Both the position numbers and the translations under genes were made by a program. A DNA stretch of 21,654 bases, taken from the NCBI GenBank assembly GCA_002404095.1, contig DHJA01000298.1, positions 52,006-73,659 of the forward strand, written 5' to 3'. Source of the stretch: Planctomycetaceae bacterium UBA4732. Lineage in GTDB: Bacteria; Planctomycetota; Planctomycetia; Gemmatales; Gemmataceae. The notes under the pieces were generated by a model. It made no database searches and was not told the origin of the DNA. It saw only the letters and a program-made list of their open reading frames with translations. Below, piece after piece: positions 1 to 7,537 of this stretch; the stretch's first letter is position 1; the number at the start of each line of letters is the position of its first letter.

Positions 1-36
1 AACCCGCTCGCTCGCGCTCGCGGCTGGTTAACCCTT
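1..36. repeat. Possible dispersed intergenic repeat (GC-rich, CGCTCG-rich)
   Basis: The first bases are a GC-rich run built from repeated CGCTCG units, ending in the palindrome GGTTAACC at 26-33. It lies outside any convincing gene. It resembles GC-rich intergenic repeats I associate with planctomycetes, but only one copy is in the window and its left edge is cut off, so membership of a family is a guess. Confidence 0.3.
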
Positions 37-56
37 TCCTTGCGTTCCGTCCGCCC

Positions 57-89
57 GGCCGGTAAGGTAATTTCATACCATTACCGGCC
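57..89. repeat. Inverted repeat in the leader of the TPR-peptidase gene
   Basis: The left arm (57-69) pairs with the right arm (76-89) with one unpaired base (A80) and a 6-base loop. The stem is capped by GGCCGGTAA against TTACCGGCC. It ends 19 bases before the ATG at 109 and just before the ribosome binding site (AGGAA, 94-98). It could be a 5' UTR hairpin, an operator, or the terminator of a gene to the left; no T run follows. Confidence 0.45.
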
Positions 90-108
90 TTTCAGGAACG
101 TCTCACCG

Positions 109-2790
109 ATGAATAAGCATTTCCGCGCCGCCCTGCTGATCGCCAGCGCCTTGGCCTGCGTCGGCGCCGACGCTCCGTCGCTGAAGGACGCCCGTCTCCG
201 CTGGCTCAAGGGCAACTACGAAGAGAGCCTCGCCCTCTACCAAGACCTCGCCAAAGACGCCAAGCTCACCACGGAAGCGGTCGTCGGTCAAAGCCGCGCC
301 CTGGAAAGCGTCGGCGAATACGACAAGGCACTCGACGTAGTGGACGCCGCTCTTAAAGACGCACCGAAGGAGGCGCCGTTGCTGGCGCGTCGGGCTGAGC
401 TTCTCTATCTGCGCGGCCGTTGGGACGACGCCGAGAAAGCCGCCGACGCGGCCGTGGACGCCTCCAAGCCGGAAGAGCCGGCCCACTTCGTCGGCCGTTG
501 GGTGCGTGCTGAAGTCCACCGCGACCGCGGCGACATCGCCGGCGCCGACAAGGAGTTTCGCTGGTTCGTCCGCACTTACACCGAACGCAGCAACAATGAT
601 AACGACATCAAAGATCCGCAAGAACTATTATTGATCGGCCTCGCTGGCAGTGAAAACGCCCGTTGGCACAACCTTTCCGAGCAATTCACCTTCATCCTTC
701 AGACGCTCTACGTCGATGCCGAGAAGGAAGCGCAAAAAGCCAAGGAACCGTTGTGGCAGGCCGAGTATCAAGCCGGGGCGCTGCTGCTGGAGAAGTACAA
801 CCAACCCGAAGCGCTGGACTCTTTCGACAAGGCGCTCGCCATCAATCCACGGGCCGCCGAGGCGTTGGTTGGCAAGGGCGTGGCGGCGCTTCAGAAACTG
901 GAGATCAAACAAGCCGACGGCTTCGCGGATCAAGCGCTCAAGATCAACCCCCGGCTGCCCGGCGCCCTGCTCCTCAAGTCCGACGTGCAGCTCTCCGGCG
1001 GCGACGTGGACGCCGCCTTGGCCGACGCCGAAAAGGCGCTCGCGGTCAACCCGCGCGATGAACACTCCCTTGCTCGTAAAGCCGTTTGCTTTGAAGTCAA
1101 GAAGAGTAAGGACGCTTACGCCGCCGTCGTCAAGACGGCCGAGGCCAACAACCCGAAGCCGGCCGTCTTCTACTTCGACCTCGGCCAACGCCTCGAAGAT
1201 CAGCGTCGTTACGCCGACGCCGAGATTTGCTACAAAAAAGCGGCGGAATTGCAACCGATGCTGCCGGGGCCGGCCGGTACGCTGGGCCTTCTGTACATGC
1301 GCCTGGGGCGCGAGGAGGAAGGCGCCGCCCTGCTCGACAAGGCTCTCGAGGCCGACAAGTTCAACATCCGCGTCGCCAACATGCGCAAAGTGCTCAAGCA
1401 CCTCAAGGGCTACGACACGCTCAAGACCGAGCATTTCGTGGTGCGCTATGACCCGAAGAACGACGGCGTTTTGGCCCATTTCATGGCCGACTACCTGGAA
1501 ATGATCTACGCCGACCTGTCCGAGAAGTTCCAGTACAAGATCGACGGGCCGATCCTGATCGAGGTGTTCAACAACCACGAGATGTTCAGCGGCCGCGTCG
1601 TCGCCCTGCCGGACCTGCACACGGTCGGCGCCACCACCGGCCGCATGTTCGCCATGGCCTCGCCCAACGGCAAAGGCCTAAGCAAGCCTTATAACTGGGG
1701 CCGCGTCCTGCGCCACGAAATGGTCCACGTTTTCAATCTGGAACAGACCAGTTTCCTCACGCCGCACTGGTTGACGGAGGGCTTGGCCGTCAACAACGAA
1801 GGCTATCCCCGGCCGCAAAAATGGAACGAGTTGCTGCTGGCCCGTGTGCCGAAAGACGAATTGATGGACCTCGACAACATCGACCTCGGCTTCATCCGGC
1901 CGCGGACGCCGGACGACTGGACGATGGCCTACGCGCAGAGTCAGCTCTATGTGAACTACATGAAGGCGAAATTCGGCGCCGATTCCGTGGCCCGCTTGCT
2001 CGAAGCCTATCACAATGGTCTGGATACGGCCGACGCCCTGACGCGCGCCTGCGGCGTGGGCAAGCCGGCCTTCGAGAAGGGCTATCGGGCGTATCTCGAC
2101 GAGACGGTCAAGGCGCTCGGCGGCAAGCCCGCGGCGAAAACGCGGACGTTCGCGCAGCTCAAGGACGACCACGAGAAGAAGCCGGCCGACCTGGACGCGG
2201 CGGCGGAATTGGCGGAGGCGTACCTCAACCGCCGCGAGAGTACGGAGGCCCGCAAGCTCGCCCAAGAAGTGTTGGACAAGAAAAAGACGCAGCCGCGCGC
2301 GTCGTATGTGATGTCGCGGTTGGCCCACCTGGCCGGCGACGACAAACAGGAGCGAGAATTGCTGGAATCGGCCCTGGATAAGAGCGACCCCGACCTGAAG
2401 GTATTGCTGGCGCTGGCGAAAATGGATTACGACGCCGGCGAGTTCGCCAAGGCAGGGGAGTTGTGCGAGCTGGGCCGCAAGGCGCAGCCATATGAGAGCG
2501 AATGGCTGGCGCAGCTTGCCAAGGTCTACGCTCAGACCGGCGATAAGGACAAGCAGATCGCCGTCTTGAAGGAGTTGGTCCCGACCGACGCCGACGATCT
2601 CGACCACCGCAAGCAGCTAACCCGGCTGCTGCTGGAAAAGGACCAGTTCGGGGAGGCCGAGAAGTACGCCCGCGAGTCGCTGGAAATCGACGTGCGCGAC
2701 AAGGAGGCCCGCGAGGATTTGCAGAAGGCGCTGCGCGGGCAAAAGAAAGACGATGAATCGGAACGGATGGGGAAGATTTTAGGGATGTGA
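109..2790 (+). CDS. Secreted TPR protein with HExxH metallopeptidase (gluzincin, peptidase MA-like) domain
   Basis: This is an 893-residue protein, probably exported and acting in the periplasm or at the cell surface. I start it at ATG 109 rather than an in-frame TTG at 40, because AGGAA lies 10 bases upstream and the first ~20 residues form a signal peptide (basic start, then AALLIASALACVG). Alpha-helical tetratricopeptide repeats fill roughly residues 30-130 and 210-420. A zinc-peptidase domain follows: HEMVH at 536-540 and WLTEG at 554-558 supply two His ligands, the catalytic Glu537 and the third ligand Glu557, the gluzincin arrangement. More TPRs occupy ~690-893. The motif is intact, so activity is plausible; the substrate is unknown. 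By analogy with TPR-peptidase fusions it may process or scaffold envelope proteins, which is inference. It stands alone, 30 bases before a toxin-antitoxin remnant. Confidence 0.85.
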   Translation: MNKHFRAALLIASALACVGADAPSLKDARLRWLKGNYEESLALYQDLAKDAKLTTEAVVGQSRALESVGEYDKALDVVDAALKDAPKEAPLLARRAELLYLRGRWDDAEKAADAAVDASKPEEPAHFVGRWVRAEVHRDRGDIAGADKEFRWFVRTYTERSNNDNDIKDPQELLLIGLAGSENARWHNLSEQFTFILQTLYVDAEKEAQKAKEPLWQAEYQAGALLLEKYNQPEALDSFDKALAINPRAAEALVGKGVAALQKLEIKQADGFADQALKINPRLPGALLLKSDVQLSGGDVDAALADAEKALAVNPRDEHSLARKAVCFEVKKSKDAYAAVVKTAEANNPKPAVFYFDLGQRLEDQRRYADAEICYKKAAELQPMLPGPAGTLGLLYMRLGREEEGAALLDKALEADKFNIRVANMRKVLKHLKGYDTLKTEHFVVRYDPKNDGVLAHFMADYLEMIYADLSEKFQYKIDGPILIEVFNNHEMFSGRVVALPDLHTVGATTGRMFAMASPNGKGLSKPYNWGRVLRHEMVHVFNLEQTSFLTPHWLTEGLAVNNEGYPRPQKWNELLLARVPKDELMDLDNIDLGFIRPRTPDDWTMAYAQSQLYVNYMKAKFGADSVARLLEAYHNGLDTADALTRACGVGKPAFEKGYRAYLDETVKALGGKPAAKTRTFAQLKDDHEKKPADLDAAAELAEAYLNRRESTEARKLAQEVLDKKKTQPRASYVMSRLAHLAGDDKQERELLESALDKSDPDLKVLLALAKMDYDAGEFAKAGELCELGRKAQPYESEWLAQLAKVYAQTGDKDKQIAVLKELVPTDADDLDHRKQLTRLLLEKDQFGEAEKYARESLEIDVRDKEAREDLQKALRGQKKDDESERMGKILGM

Positions 2791-2820
2791 ACGGGAGGAT
2801 GGATCAAGAGGAACTCTCTT

Positions 2821-3075
2821 ATGTCACCTGCTTTGGAAACCCTCTATCAAGCCGCCCTGGCGCTTCCGGAGGAGGAACGAGTCGAACTCGCCGACCGCCT
2901 CCTGGGCACTCTGTCGCCAGACGTGCCTTCGCAGCTGCACCCGGCTTGGCGGGCCGAATTGAAGCGAAGGTCAGCGCAAATTGAGGCGGGGGAAGTCGCC
3001 CCGATCCCGTGGAACGAGGTGCGCCGCCTTGGATGGGAGGCGGTCGCCGAGGACGAGAAGACCCCTCATGGCTAA
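2821..3075 (+). CDS. Addiction-module antitoxin, RelB-like (Unstab_antitox family)
   Basis: This 84-residue protein matches the short family annotated as putative addiction module component. It has the opening pattern LYQAALALPEEERVELADRL, a Pro in the middle, and a C-terminal helical part (PAWRAELKRR) that normally wraps the toxin. Such antitoxins neutralise a RelE/ParE-like partner encoded directly downstream and usually repress their own promoter. AAGAGGAA sits about 9 bases before the ATG. The next ORF overlaps its stop by 8 bases, the usual coupling in these operons, but that toxin is only a 38-residue stump, so this antitoxin appears orphaned. The family call is confident; whether it still does anything is not known. 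Confidence 0.8.
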   Translation: MSPALETLYQAALALPEEERVELADRLLGTLSPDVPSQLHPAWRAELKRRSAQIEAGEVAPIPWNEVRRLGWEAVAEDEKTPHG

Positions 3076-3184
3076 TGTGTTCTTCCACTCGGACGCCCTT
3101 GCCGAGTACCGGGCGGCCTTGGTCTGGTATGCACGGCGGAGCCGGCGCCGCATTCAATCGCAATGGCATCTGAAAGCCCAGTGA
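3068..3184 (+). pseudogene. Truncated ParE/RelE-like toxin (N-terminal third only)
   Basis: The ATG at 3068 overlaps the antitoxin stop by 8 bases and opens a 38-residue frame. Its first ~26 residues (MANVFFHSDALAEYRAALVW, then YARRS) follow the conserved start of ParE-like toxins, including the AxxEYxxAxxWY helix. After about residue 27 (near 3145-3150) the match stops, and the frame runs through RRIQSQWHLKAQ to a stop just before the hicB leader. A full toxin of this family is about 95-105 residues and carries its active residues in the C-terminal half, all missing here. The likely history is deletion or replacement of the 3' end, with hicBA at the junction. Confidence 0.7.
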
Positions 3185-3205
3185 CATGAAATCCTTGAGG
3201 TGTAT

Positions 3206-3415
3206 ATGCGAACATTCACAGCGGTGATCGAACAGTGTCCCAATACCGGCCTGTTCGTTGGCTACGTTCCTGGTTTCCCGGGCGCCCATTCCCAGGGGGA
3301 AACGCTGGACGAGTTGCAGCGAAACTTGACGGAAGTGATCGGAATGCTGCTCGAAGACGGTGATCCCAAGCTGGAGTCTCAATTCGTCGGTACGCAGACC
3401 TTGCAGGTGGTCTAA
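3206..3415 (+). CDS. hicB: HicB-family antitoxin (short form)
   Basis: This 69-residue protein has the HicB partial RNase H-like fold signature: TAVIEQCPNTGLFVGYVPGFPGAHSQGETLDEL in pattern, then an LTEVIGMLLED helix. HicB binds HicA and blocks its RNase activity. The start is ATG 3206, with GAGG at 3197-3200 five bases upstream; an in-frame GTG at 3200 overlaps that site and is less likely. There is no C-terminal ribbon-helix-helix or helix-turn-helix, which many HicB proteins use to bind their promoter. This short form may therefore need another factor, or the complex, for autoregulation. It is followed after 2 bases by hicA, giving the antitoxin-first order, the reverse of classical hicAB. 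Confidence 0.85.
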   Translation: MRTFTAVIEQCPNTGLFVGYVPGFPGAHSQGETLDELQRNLTEVIGMLLEDGDPKLESQFVGTQTLQVV

Positions 3416-3417
3416 TC

Positions 3418-3645
3418 ATGTCCAAGCTGCCGGTGCTGAAGCCGCACGAAGTAGTAGCATGTCTGGAGGCGCTGGGTTTCGTCGAGGTGCGGCAGCGCAG
3501 CGCGCACCAACAGTTTCGCCATATGGACGGCCGGGGGACCACGGTTCCCTTCCACAAGGGGCGAGACATTTCTCCCATATTACTGCGTAAGATCGCTCGT
3601 GACATCGCCGTGTCGGCCGAGGAACTCGTCGCAGCGCGGCGATAG
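3418..3645 (+). CDS. hicA: HicA-family mRNA interferase toxin
   Basis: This 75-residue protein has the compact double-stranded-RNA-binding-like fold of HicA. It opens with LKPHEVVACLEALGF, then has a strand with the catalytic histidine (SAHQQFRH, His30) and TTVPFHKGRDISPILLRKI, the family's conserved TVPxHxGxxIxxxxLxxI segment. HicA cleaves mRNA and tmRNA in a translation-independent way and arrests growth until HicB sequesters it. Length and motifs are complete, so it should be functional. The gene starts 2 bases after the hicB stop, so the two are co-transcribed and probably translationally coupled. Confidence 0.87.
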   Translation: MSKLPVLKPHEVVACLEALGFVEVRQRSAHQQFRHMDGRGTTVPFHKGRDISPILLRKIARDIAVSAEELVAARR

Positions 3646-3705
3646 TCACCGAACCTGACGCCGCGTTCCATCAAACCGCCTCACGGCTCGGGACGTATAA
3701 CGAAC

Positions 3706-4011
3706 ATGGCTCTCACCCTGCCGCAACTCCAGGCTCTCATCCGCGGCGCCTACGACGCCAAGGATCGGCGCCGCGGCGTCGAAGGCACGTTCATGTGGTT
3801 CATGGAGGAAGTCGGCGAGCTGTCGGCGGAGCTGCGCGGCAATGACAAAGCCGCACTCGCCGCCGAGTTCGCCGACGTGCTGGCCTGGCTGGCGACGCTG
3901 GCCAACGTCGCCGGCGTTGATCTGGACGCGGCCGTCCGAGACAAGTACGGCGCCGGTTGTCCCGGCTGCGGTTATAGTCCGTGCGTCTGCGACCAAGCGG
4001 AAAAGCCCTAA
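3706..4011 (+). CDS. MazG-like nucleotide pyrophosphohydrolase with C-terminal Cys cluster
   Basis: This 101-residue protein has the all-alpha NTP pyrophosphohydrolase signature: EEVGE at residues 34-38 and EFADVLAW at 54-61. These give the EExxE and ExxD acidic residues that hold Mg2+ for hydrolysis of a (d)NTP to its monophosphate and pyrophosphate. One MazG-like domain of this size normally works as an oligomer in nucleotide-pool cleaning. The tail carries four cysteines in the pattern CPGCGYSPCVC (Cys85, 88, 93, 95), which looks like a small zinc or iron site and is not part of the catalytic fold. The exact nucleotide substrate cannot be told. The stop lies 19 bases before the start of the next gene, so it may be the first gene of the ABC operon. 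Confidence 0.82.
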   Translation: MALTLPQLQALIRGAYDAKDRRRGVEGTFMWFMEEVGELSAELRGNDKAALAAEFADVLAWLATLANVAGVDLDAAVRDKYGAGCPGCGYSPCVCDQAEKP

Positions 4012-4030
4012 TTTCGATGCGGGATGTGGA

Positions 4031-6517
4031 ATGGAAAACACCATTCGGACGAAGGGGGCGATTTGCCTTCTGTATTGGCTCTTTATCGGCGGCCCGGCCG
4101 TCGCCTTTGCGCAGCAGTCGGCGCCGCCGCATATTGAGAAAGTCCGCATCGGCCTGCCCGGCAGCCAGAAAGAAGAGGAAACCGCACGCTCGCGCAACGG
4201 CGCCTGGGCGCCCGTCTACGTCAAGCTCAAGGCCAGCCCCGCTGGCAACGTCCGCGACCGCTACAAGCTGCGCGTCGAAACCACCGACACCGAGAACACC
4301 GCGTATCACTACGACGTAGCCGTTCCCGCGCTCGCCCCCAACGACGATTACAACGCCATCGCCTATGTTCGCCCCGGTGCGGTTGGCAGCGAGTTCTCCG
4401 TGGACCTCTTGACCGCCGAGGGCCGTAGCGTCCAGGGCGTCCCGCGGCTTACGCGCGAAGTGGACAAGGAAACGCTCGGCGCCAAGGACGTACTCTATCT
4501 GTCCGTGGGCGGAAAAATGGCGGAGATGAAGCGTTCCATCCTCGGCCTGCCGGCGCTCGCGGCGGGGGCCGCCGACGACGCGATGGAACAAAAAGGGACA
4601 GTACAGTTCGCTTATATCGAAAATGATTTCGACATGCCGGACCTCTGGTTCGGCTATGAAGCCGCCGACGTGGTGATCCTCGTCACGCGCGACGAGAAAT
4701 TCATCAACGACCTCAACTCGGATAACGGCGCCCCGCGCCGCAAGGCGCTGGCGGAATGGGTGCGCCGCGGCGGCAAACTGGTCGTTTCCGTCGGCCCCTC
4801 GCCCGAACATGCGTCGGTCGTCGCGCAGGTACTCGATAAGATGCCGCTGCCCGACTTCGACAAAATGCCGCTCATCAACTGCCGGATCGAAGGCAGTGCC
4901 ATGTGCCCTGAAACGGCCAATCTGGTGCGTTGGGCAGCCCCCAACGGACCCTTCGCCCCGGCGCTTCACAACGTCGAAATCCTCCGGCTGATTCCAGGCG
5001 ACGGCGTCACCGTCCTCGCCAGTGAATCCGCCAAGGTTGGCGACAAAACGCAGGAATGCCCCGTCGTGGTGGAGGCGTCATGTGGACTGGGTCGCGTTTG
5101 GATGACCGCGTTCGATCTTGACGGGCCACCGTTCAAAACCTGGCCGGAAGGGCAGAAAGCCTTCTGGAGCAAAGTCCAATCCGAGTTTACGCCCAAAGCC
5201 GGACTCGCCGCGCCGCGCCAGCCGCAACAAGTAGCGCCAGGCTTGGATGTCACCGTCAACGAGCAGCCGGCCCTCCTCGCCGAATTGCAGCGCGCCCTCG
5301 AAAACTTCGAGCAGATCCCTGTCGTCAGTTTCGGCTGGGTGGCGCTATTTATTCTTATTTATATCCTCATTGTCGGGCCGCTCGATTACGTCCTCCTCAC
5401 GCGCGTCTTCAAACGCCCTGAACTGACCTGGATTACCTTTCCGGTGGTCGTCCTGAGCCTTAGCGTACTCGTTTACTGCGTCGCTTACGCCATGAAGGGC
5501 GACGATTTGCGGATTAACAAGATTGATCTTGTGGAATATGATCTGCACTCCCCGCAACAAGCCTACGGGACGACGTGGTTCACCCTCTTCAGCCCGCGCA
5601 TCCAGGACTACACGATCGGCGTGGAACCGACGGCCCCGACCTGGACTGTCGCGCCGCCCCAGGACGCCACATCACACGCGGTTGAGGTGGCGGTCTTGGC
5701 CAATCCCGATCTAGCCGAGCGCGTCGGCTCGTCCAGCCTGTTCCGCAAGCCGTATGCTTACGCCGAAGACGCCTCCGGTCTGGAGCGCGTACCCATTCCG
5801 GTCTGGTCCACGCGCACCTTCCAGGCATCGTGGCGCGCGGGCCTCGATACGGCCAAGCCGCCGCTTGCCGCGCGCATTCGCCGCGACCCGGCCGACAAAA
5901 CCAAGCTGGTCGGCGAGATCACCAACCAGCTGCCGGTGGAATTGCAGAGTGTGACGGTGTTTTATCAGGGTCGGTATCACGCGGTCCCCGACTTAGGGCC
6001 AGGCGCGACCTTCAACGTCCAGACCCTGTTCGCGGGCAATAAAATCGGCCTGCCAGCGTCGCAATGGGTGGGAAACATGCAGACGCTGGCGCCGCTTACG
6101 GGCGCGGCCTTCGCGCCAGCCGACCCTGGGCAGAACGGCCGGTTCAATAACCCGCAGCCCAATTACCCCGTTAAGCAGCCCTACGAACTGCTGAAAGACC
6201 TGATGTTTCACACCAAGGCCGATGGCGGCCAGATGAACAACAGCGGCCTACGCCCGTTCGATCAGAGTTGGCGCCTGGACGAAGAAAAGACGGCGCCCGT
6301 TCAGGCCGATAAGGTCTGGCGCGACGAGATCATCCTGGTGGCGCGGACGCCGACTCTGTACGACCATTCCGAAACCGTCGCGCGCGACCCCGGCTCCGCC
6401 ACGCGCCTCTGGCTGGACCGCCTGCCCGGCGGCAAGGCGGAACGGCCGGCCCTGTCCGGCTTTTTGGGACAGCAAACCTATATTCGCGCCTATATCCCGC
6501 TGCAATCCGCTAAATAG
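4031..6517 (+). CDS. Exported membrane protein, probable accessory subunit of an ABC transporter
   Basis: This is an 828-residue protein. I place the start at ATG 4031, where MENTIRTKGAICLLYWLFIG begins a signal peptide ending near AFAQ; the longer in-frame opening overlaps the MazG-like gene. The N-terminal ~400 residues are mixed beta and alpha/beta and include a segment (VVILVTRDEKF, then LAEWVRRGGKLVVSVG, ~215-257) like the GATase-like/flavodoxin-like fold of GldG-type ABC accessory proteins. Two transmembrane helices follow at about 433-455 and 466-488, around a conserved-looking VGPLDYVLLTRVFKRPELTW linker. A large soluble C-terminal domain ends the protein. Such two-TM proteins commonly sit beside ABC ATPases in planctomycetes. 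Only 11 bases separate it from the ATPase gene, so they very likely act together. The transported substrate is unknown. Confidence 0.7.
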   Translation: MENTIRTKGAICLLYWLFIGGPAVAFAQQSAPPHIEKVRIGLPGSQKEEETARSRNGAWAPVYVKLKASPAGNVRDRYKLRVETTDTENTAYHYDVAVPALAPNDDYNAIAYVRPGAVGSEFSVDLLTAEGRSVQGVPRLTREVDKETLGAKDVLYLSVGGKMAEMKRSILGLPALAAGAADDAMEQKGTVQFAYIENDFDMPDLWFGYEAADVVILVTRDEKFINDLNSDNGAPRRKALAEWVRRGGKLVVSVGPSPEHASVVAQVLDKMPLPDFDKMPLINCRIEGSAMCPETANLVRWAAPNGPFAPALHNVEILRLIPGDGVTVLASESAKVGDKTQECPVVVEASCGLGRVWMTAFDLDGPPFKTWPEGQKAFWSKVQSEFTPKAGLAAPRQPQQVAPGLDVTVNEQPALLAELQRALENFEQIPVVSFGWVALFILIYILIVGPLDYVLLTRVFKRPELTWITFPVVVLSLSVLVYCVAYAMKGDDLRINKIDLVEYDLHSPQQAYGTTWFTLFSPRIQDYTIGVEPTAPTWTVAPPQDATSHAVEVAVLANPDLAERVGSSSLFRKPYAYAEDASGLERVPIPVWSTRTFQASWRAGLDTAKPPLAARIRRDPADKTKLVGEITNQLPVELQSVTVFYQGRYHAVPDLGPGATFNVQTLFAGNKIGLPASQWVGNMQTLAPLTGAAFAPADPGQNGRFNNPQPNYPVKQPYELLKDLMFHTKADGGQMNNSGLRPFDQSWRLDEEKTAPVQADKVWRDEIILVARTPTLYDHSETVARDPGSATRLWLDRLPGGKAERPALSGFLGQQTYIRAYIPLQSAK

Positions 6518-6528
6518 GGCTGAACTTT

Positions 6529-7464
6529 ATGATCGAGACGCGCGACCTGACGAAAATGTATGGCGACCTGTACGCCCTGAACCGGCTGACGTTGAAGCTG
6601 GAGCGCGGCGACGTATACGGCTTCATCGGCCCCAACGGCGCCGGCAAAACGACCACCATGCGCATCCTGTCTACGCTGCTCAACCCGACCTGGGGCGAGG
6701 CGTCGGTGTGCGGCTATTCGATCTACAACAACGCCAAGGAGATTCGCCGGCTCATGGGTTACATGCCGGACTTCTTCGGCGTTTACGACGACATGAAGGT
6801 GATTGAATATCTGGAATTTTTCGCGGCCGCCTACCGCATCAAAGGGCCGGAGCGGCGTCGCAAGTGCGATCAAGTGCTGGAGCTGGTGGACCTTGGCTAC
6901 AAGCGCGACGCCCTGGTGACGAGCCTGTCGCGCGGCATGACGCAGCGGCTGGGCTTGGCGCGCGTACTACTGCATGAACCGCAGGTCTTGCTGCTGGACG
7001 AGCCGGCCAGCGGCCTCGACCCGCGCGCCCGCATCGACATGCGCAACCTGCTCAAAGAGCTGCGCAACATGGGAAAGACGATCCTGGTGTCGAGCCACAT
7101 TCTGCCGGAGTTGGCCGACATCTGCAACAAGATCGGCATCATCGAGCGCGGCCAACTGCTGTTCGACGGCGACGTGCAGACGGCCATCAAGCAAGTGCGA
7201 CAAAACGCGGTCTATTTTGTCGCCGTCGGCCACGAACAGAATGCGACCGCCCGCGAATTGCTGGAGGCGCATATCGACGTGAAGACGGTCGAGGCGCGCG
7301 AGGCGGAGGATTGTTTGCGCGTGACACTGGCCGACGGTGTGATCGATGGCAGCTTTATTGCGGACTTGTTATTGCAGAACGGCTTACGCCTCAAGATGCT
7401 CAAAGAAGAGGAAATCGATCTGGAAGATGTGTTTATGGGAATCACGAAGGGGATCACGAATTAA
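6529..7464 (+). CDS. ABC transporter ATP-binding protein (CcmA/ABC-2 type)
   Basis: This is a 311-residue cytoplasmic ATPase with every motif intact: Walker A GPNGAGKT at 34-41, the signature LSRGMTQ at 133-139, Walker B VLLLDE at 153-158 with the D-loop SGLD at 161-164, and the switch histidine in SSH at 190. The ~90-residue C-terminal extension after the nucleotide-binding domain is typical of ABC-2-type export ATPases, of the kind that energise polysaccharide, drug or gliding-type exporters. It ends with a stop at 7464 and no permease ORF follows; the only membrane partner in sight is the upstream 828-residue protein. It may power a permease encoded elsewhere. Certain as an ABC ATPase, uncertain as to cargo. 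Confidence 0.92.
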   Translation: MIETRDLTKMYGDLYALNRLTLKLERGDVYGFIGPNGAGKTTTMRILSTLLNPTWGEASVCGYSIYNNAKEIRRLMGYMPDFFGVYDDMKVIEYLEFFAAAYRIKGPERRRKCDQVLELVDLGYKRDALVTSLSRGMTQRLGLARVLLHEPQVLLLDEPASGLDPRARIDMRNLLKELRNMGKTILVSSHILPELADICNKIGIIERGQLLFDGDVQTAIKQVRQNAVYFVAVGHEQNATARELLEAHIDVKTVEAREAEDCLRVTLADGVIDGSFIADLLLQNGLRLKMLKEEEIDLEDVFMGITKGITN

Positions 7465-7489
7465 GAAGCCGTCCCCTAAGCTATCGAAA

Positions 7490-7508
7490 CACGGCTGAAA
7501 CAGCCGTG
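7490..7508. repeat. Perfect palindrome, REP-like element or terminator hairpin
   Basis: CACGGCTG (7490-7497) and CAGCCGTG (7501-7508) form a perfect 8-bp stem around AAA. It lies 26 bases after the ABC ATPase stop, where a terminator could sit, but no T run follows. It also marks the left edge of the cyclase remnant. The 'CACGGCTG-CAGCCGTG' palindrome resembles dispersed repeats in planctomycete genomes, which is recalled rather than tested. Confidence 0.6.
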
Positions 7509-7537
7509 GCACACCAGACGATCACGTCACAAAAACC

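Noticed and set aside
628..2607. Long minus-strand open frames (330 and 309 residues) opposite the TPR-peptidase gene
   Set aside because: They lie opposite a gene with clear domains; in GC-rich coding DNA the antisense frames stay open. Their translations show no recognisable family.
3800..4969. A 389-residue minus-strand open frame
   Set aside because: Antisense to the MazG-like gene and the ABC accessory gene, both well supported by motifs; no domain seen in its translation.
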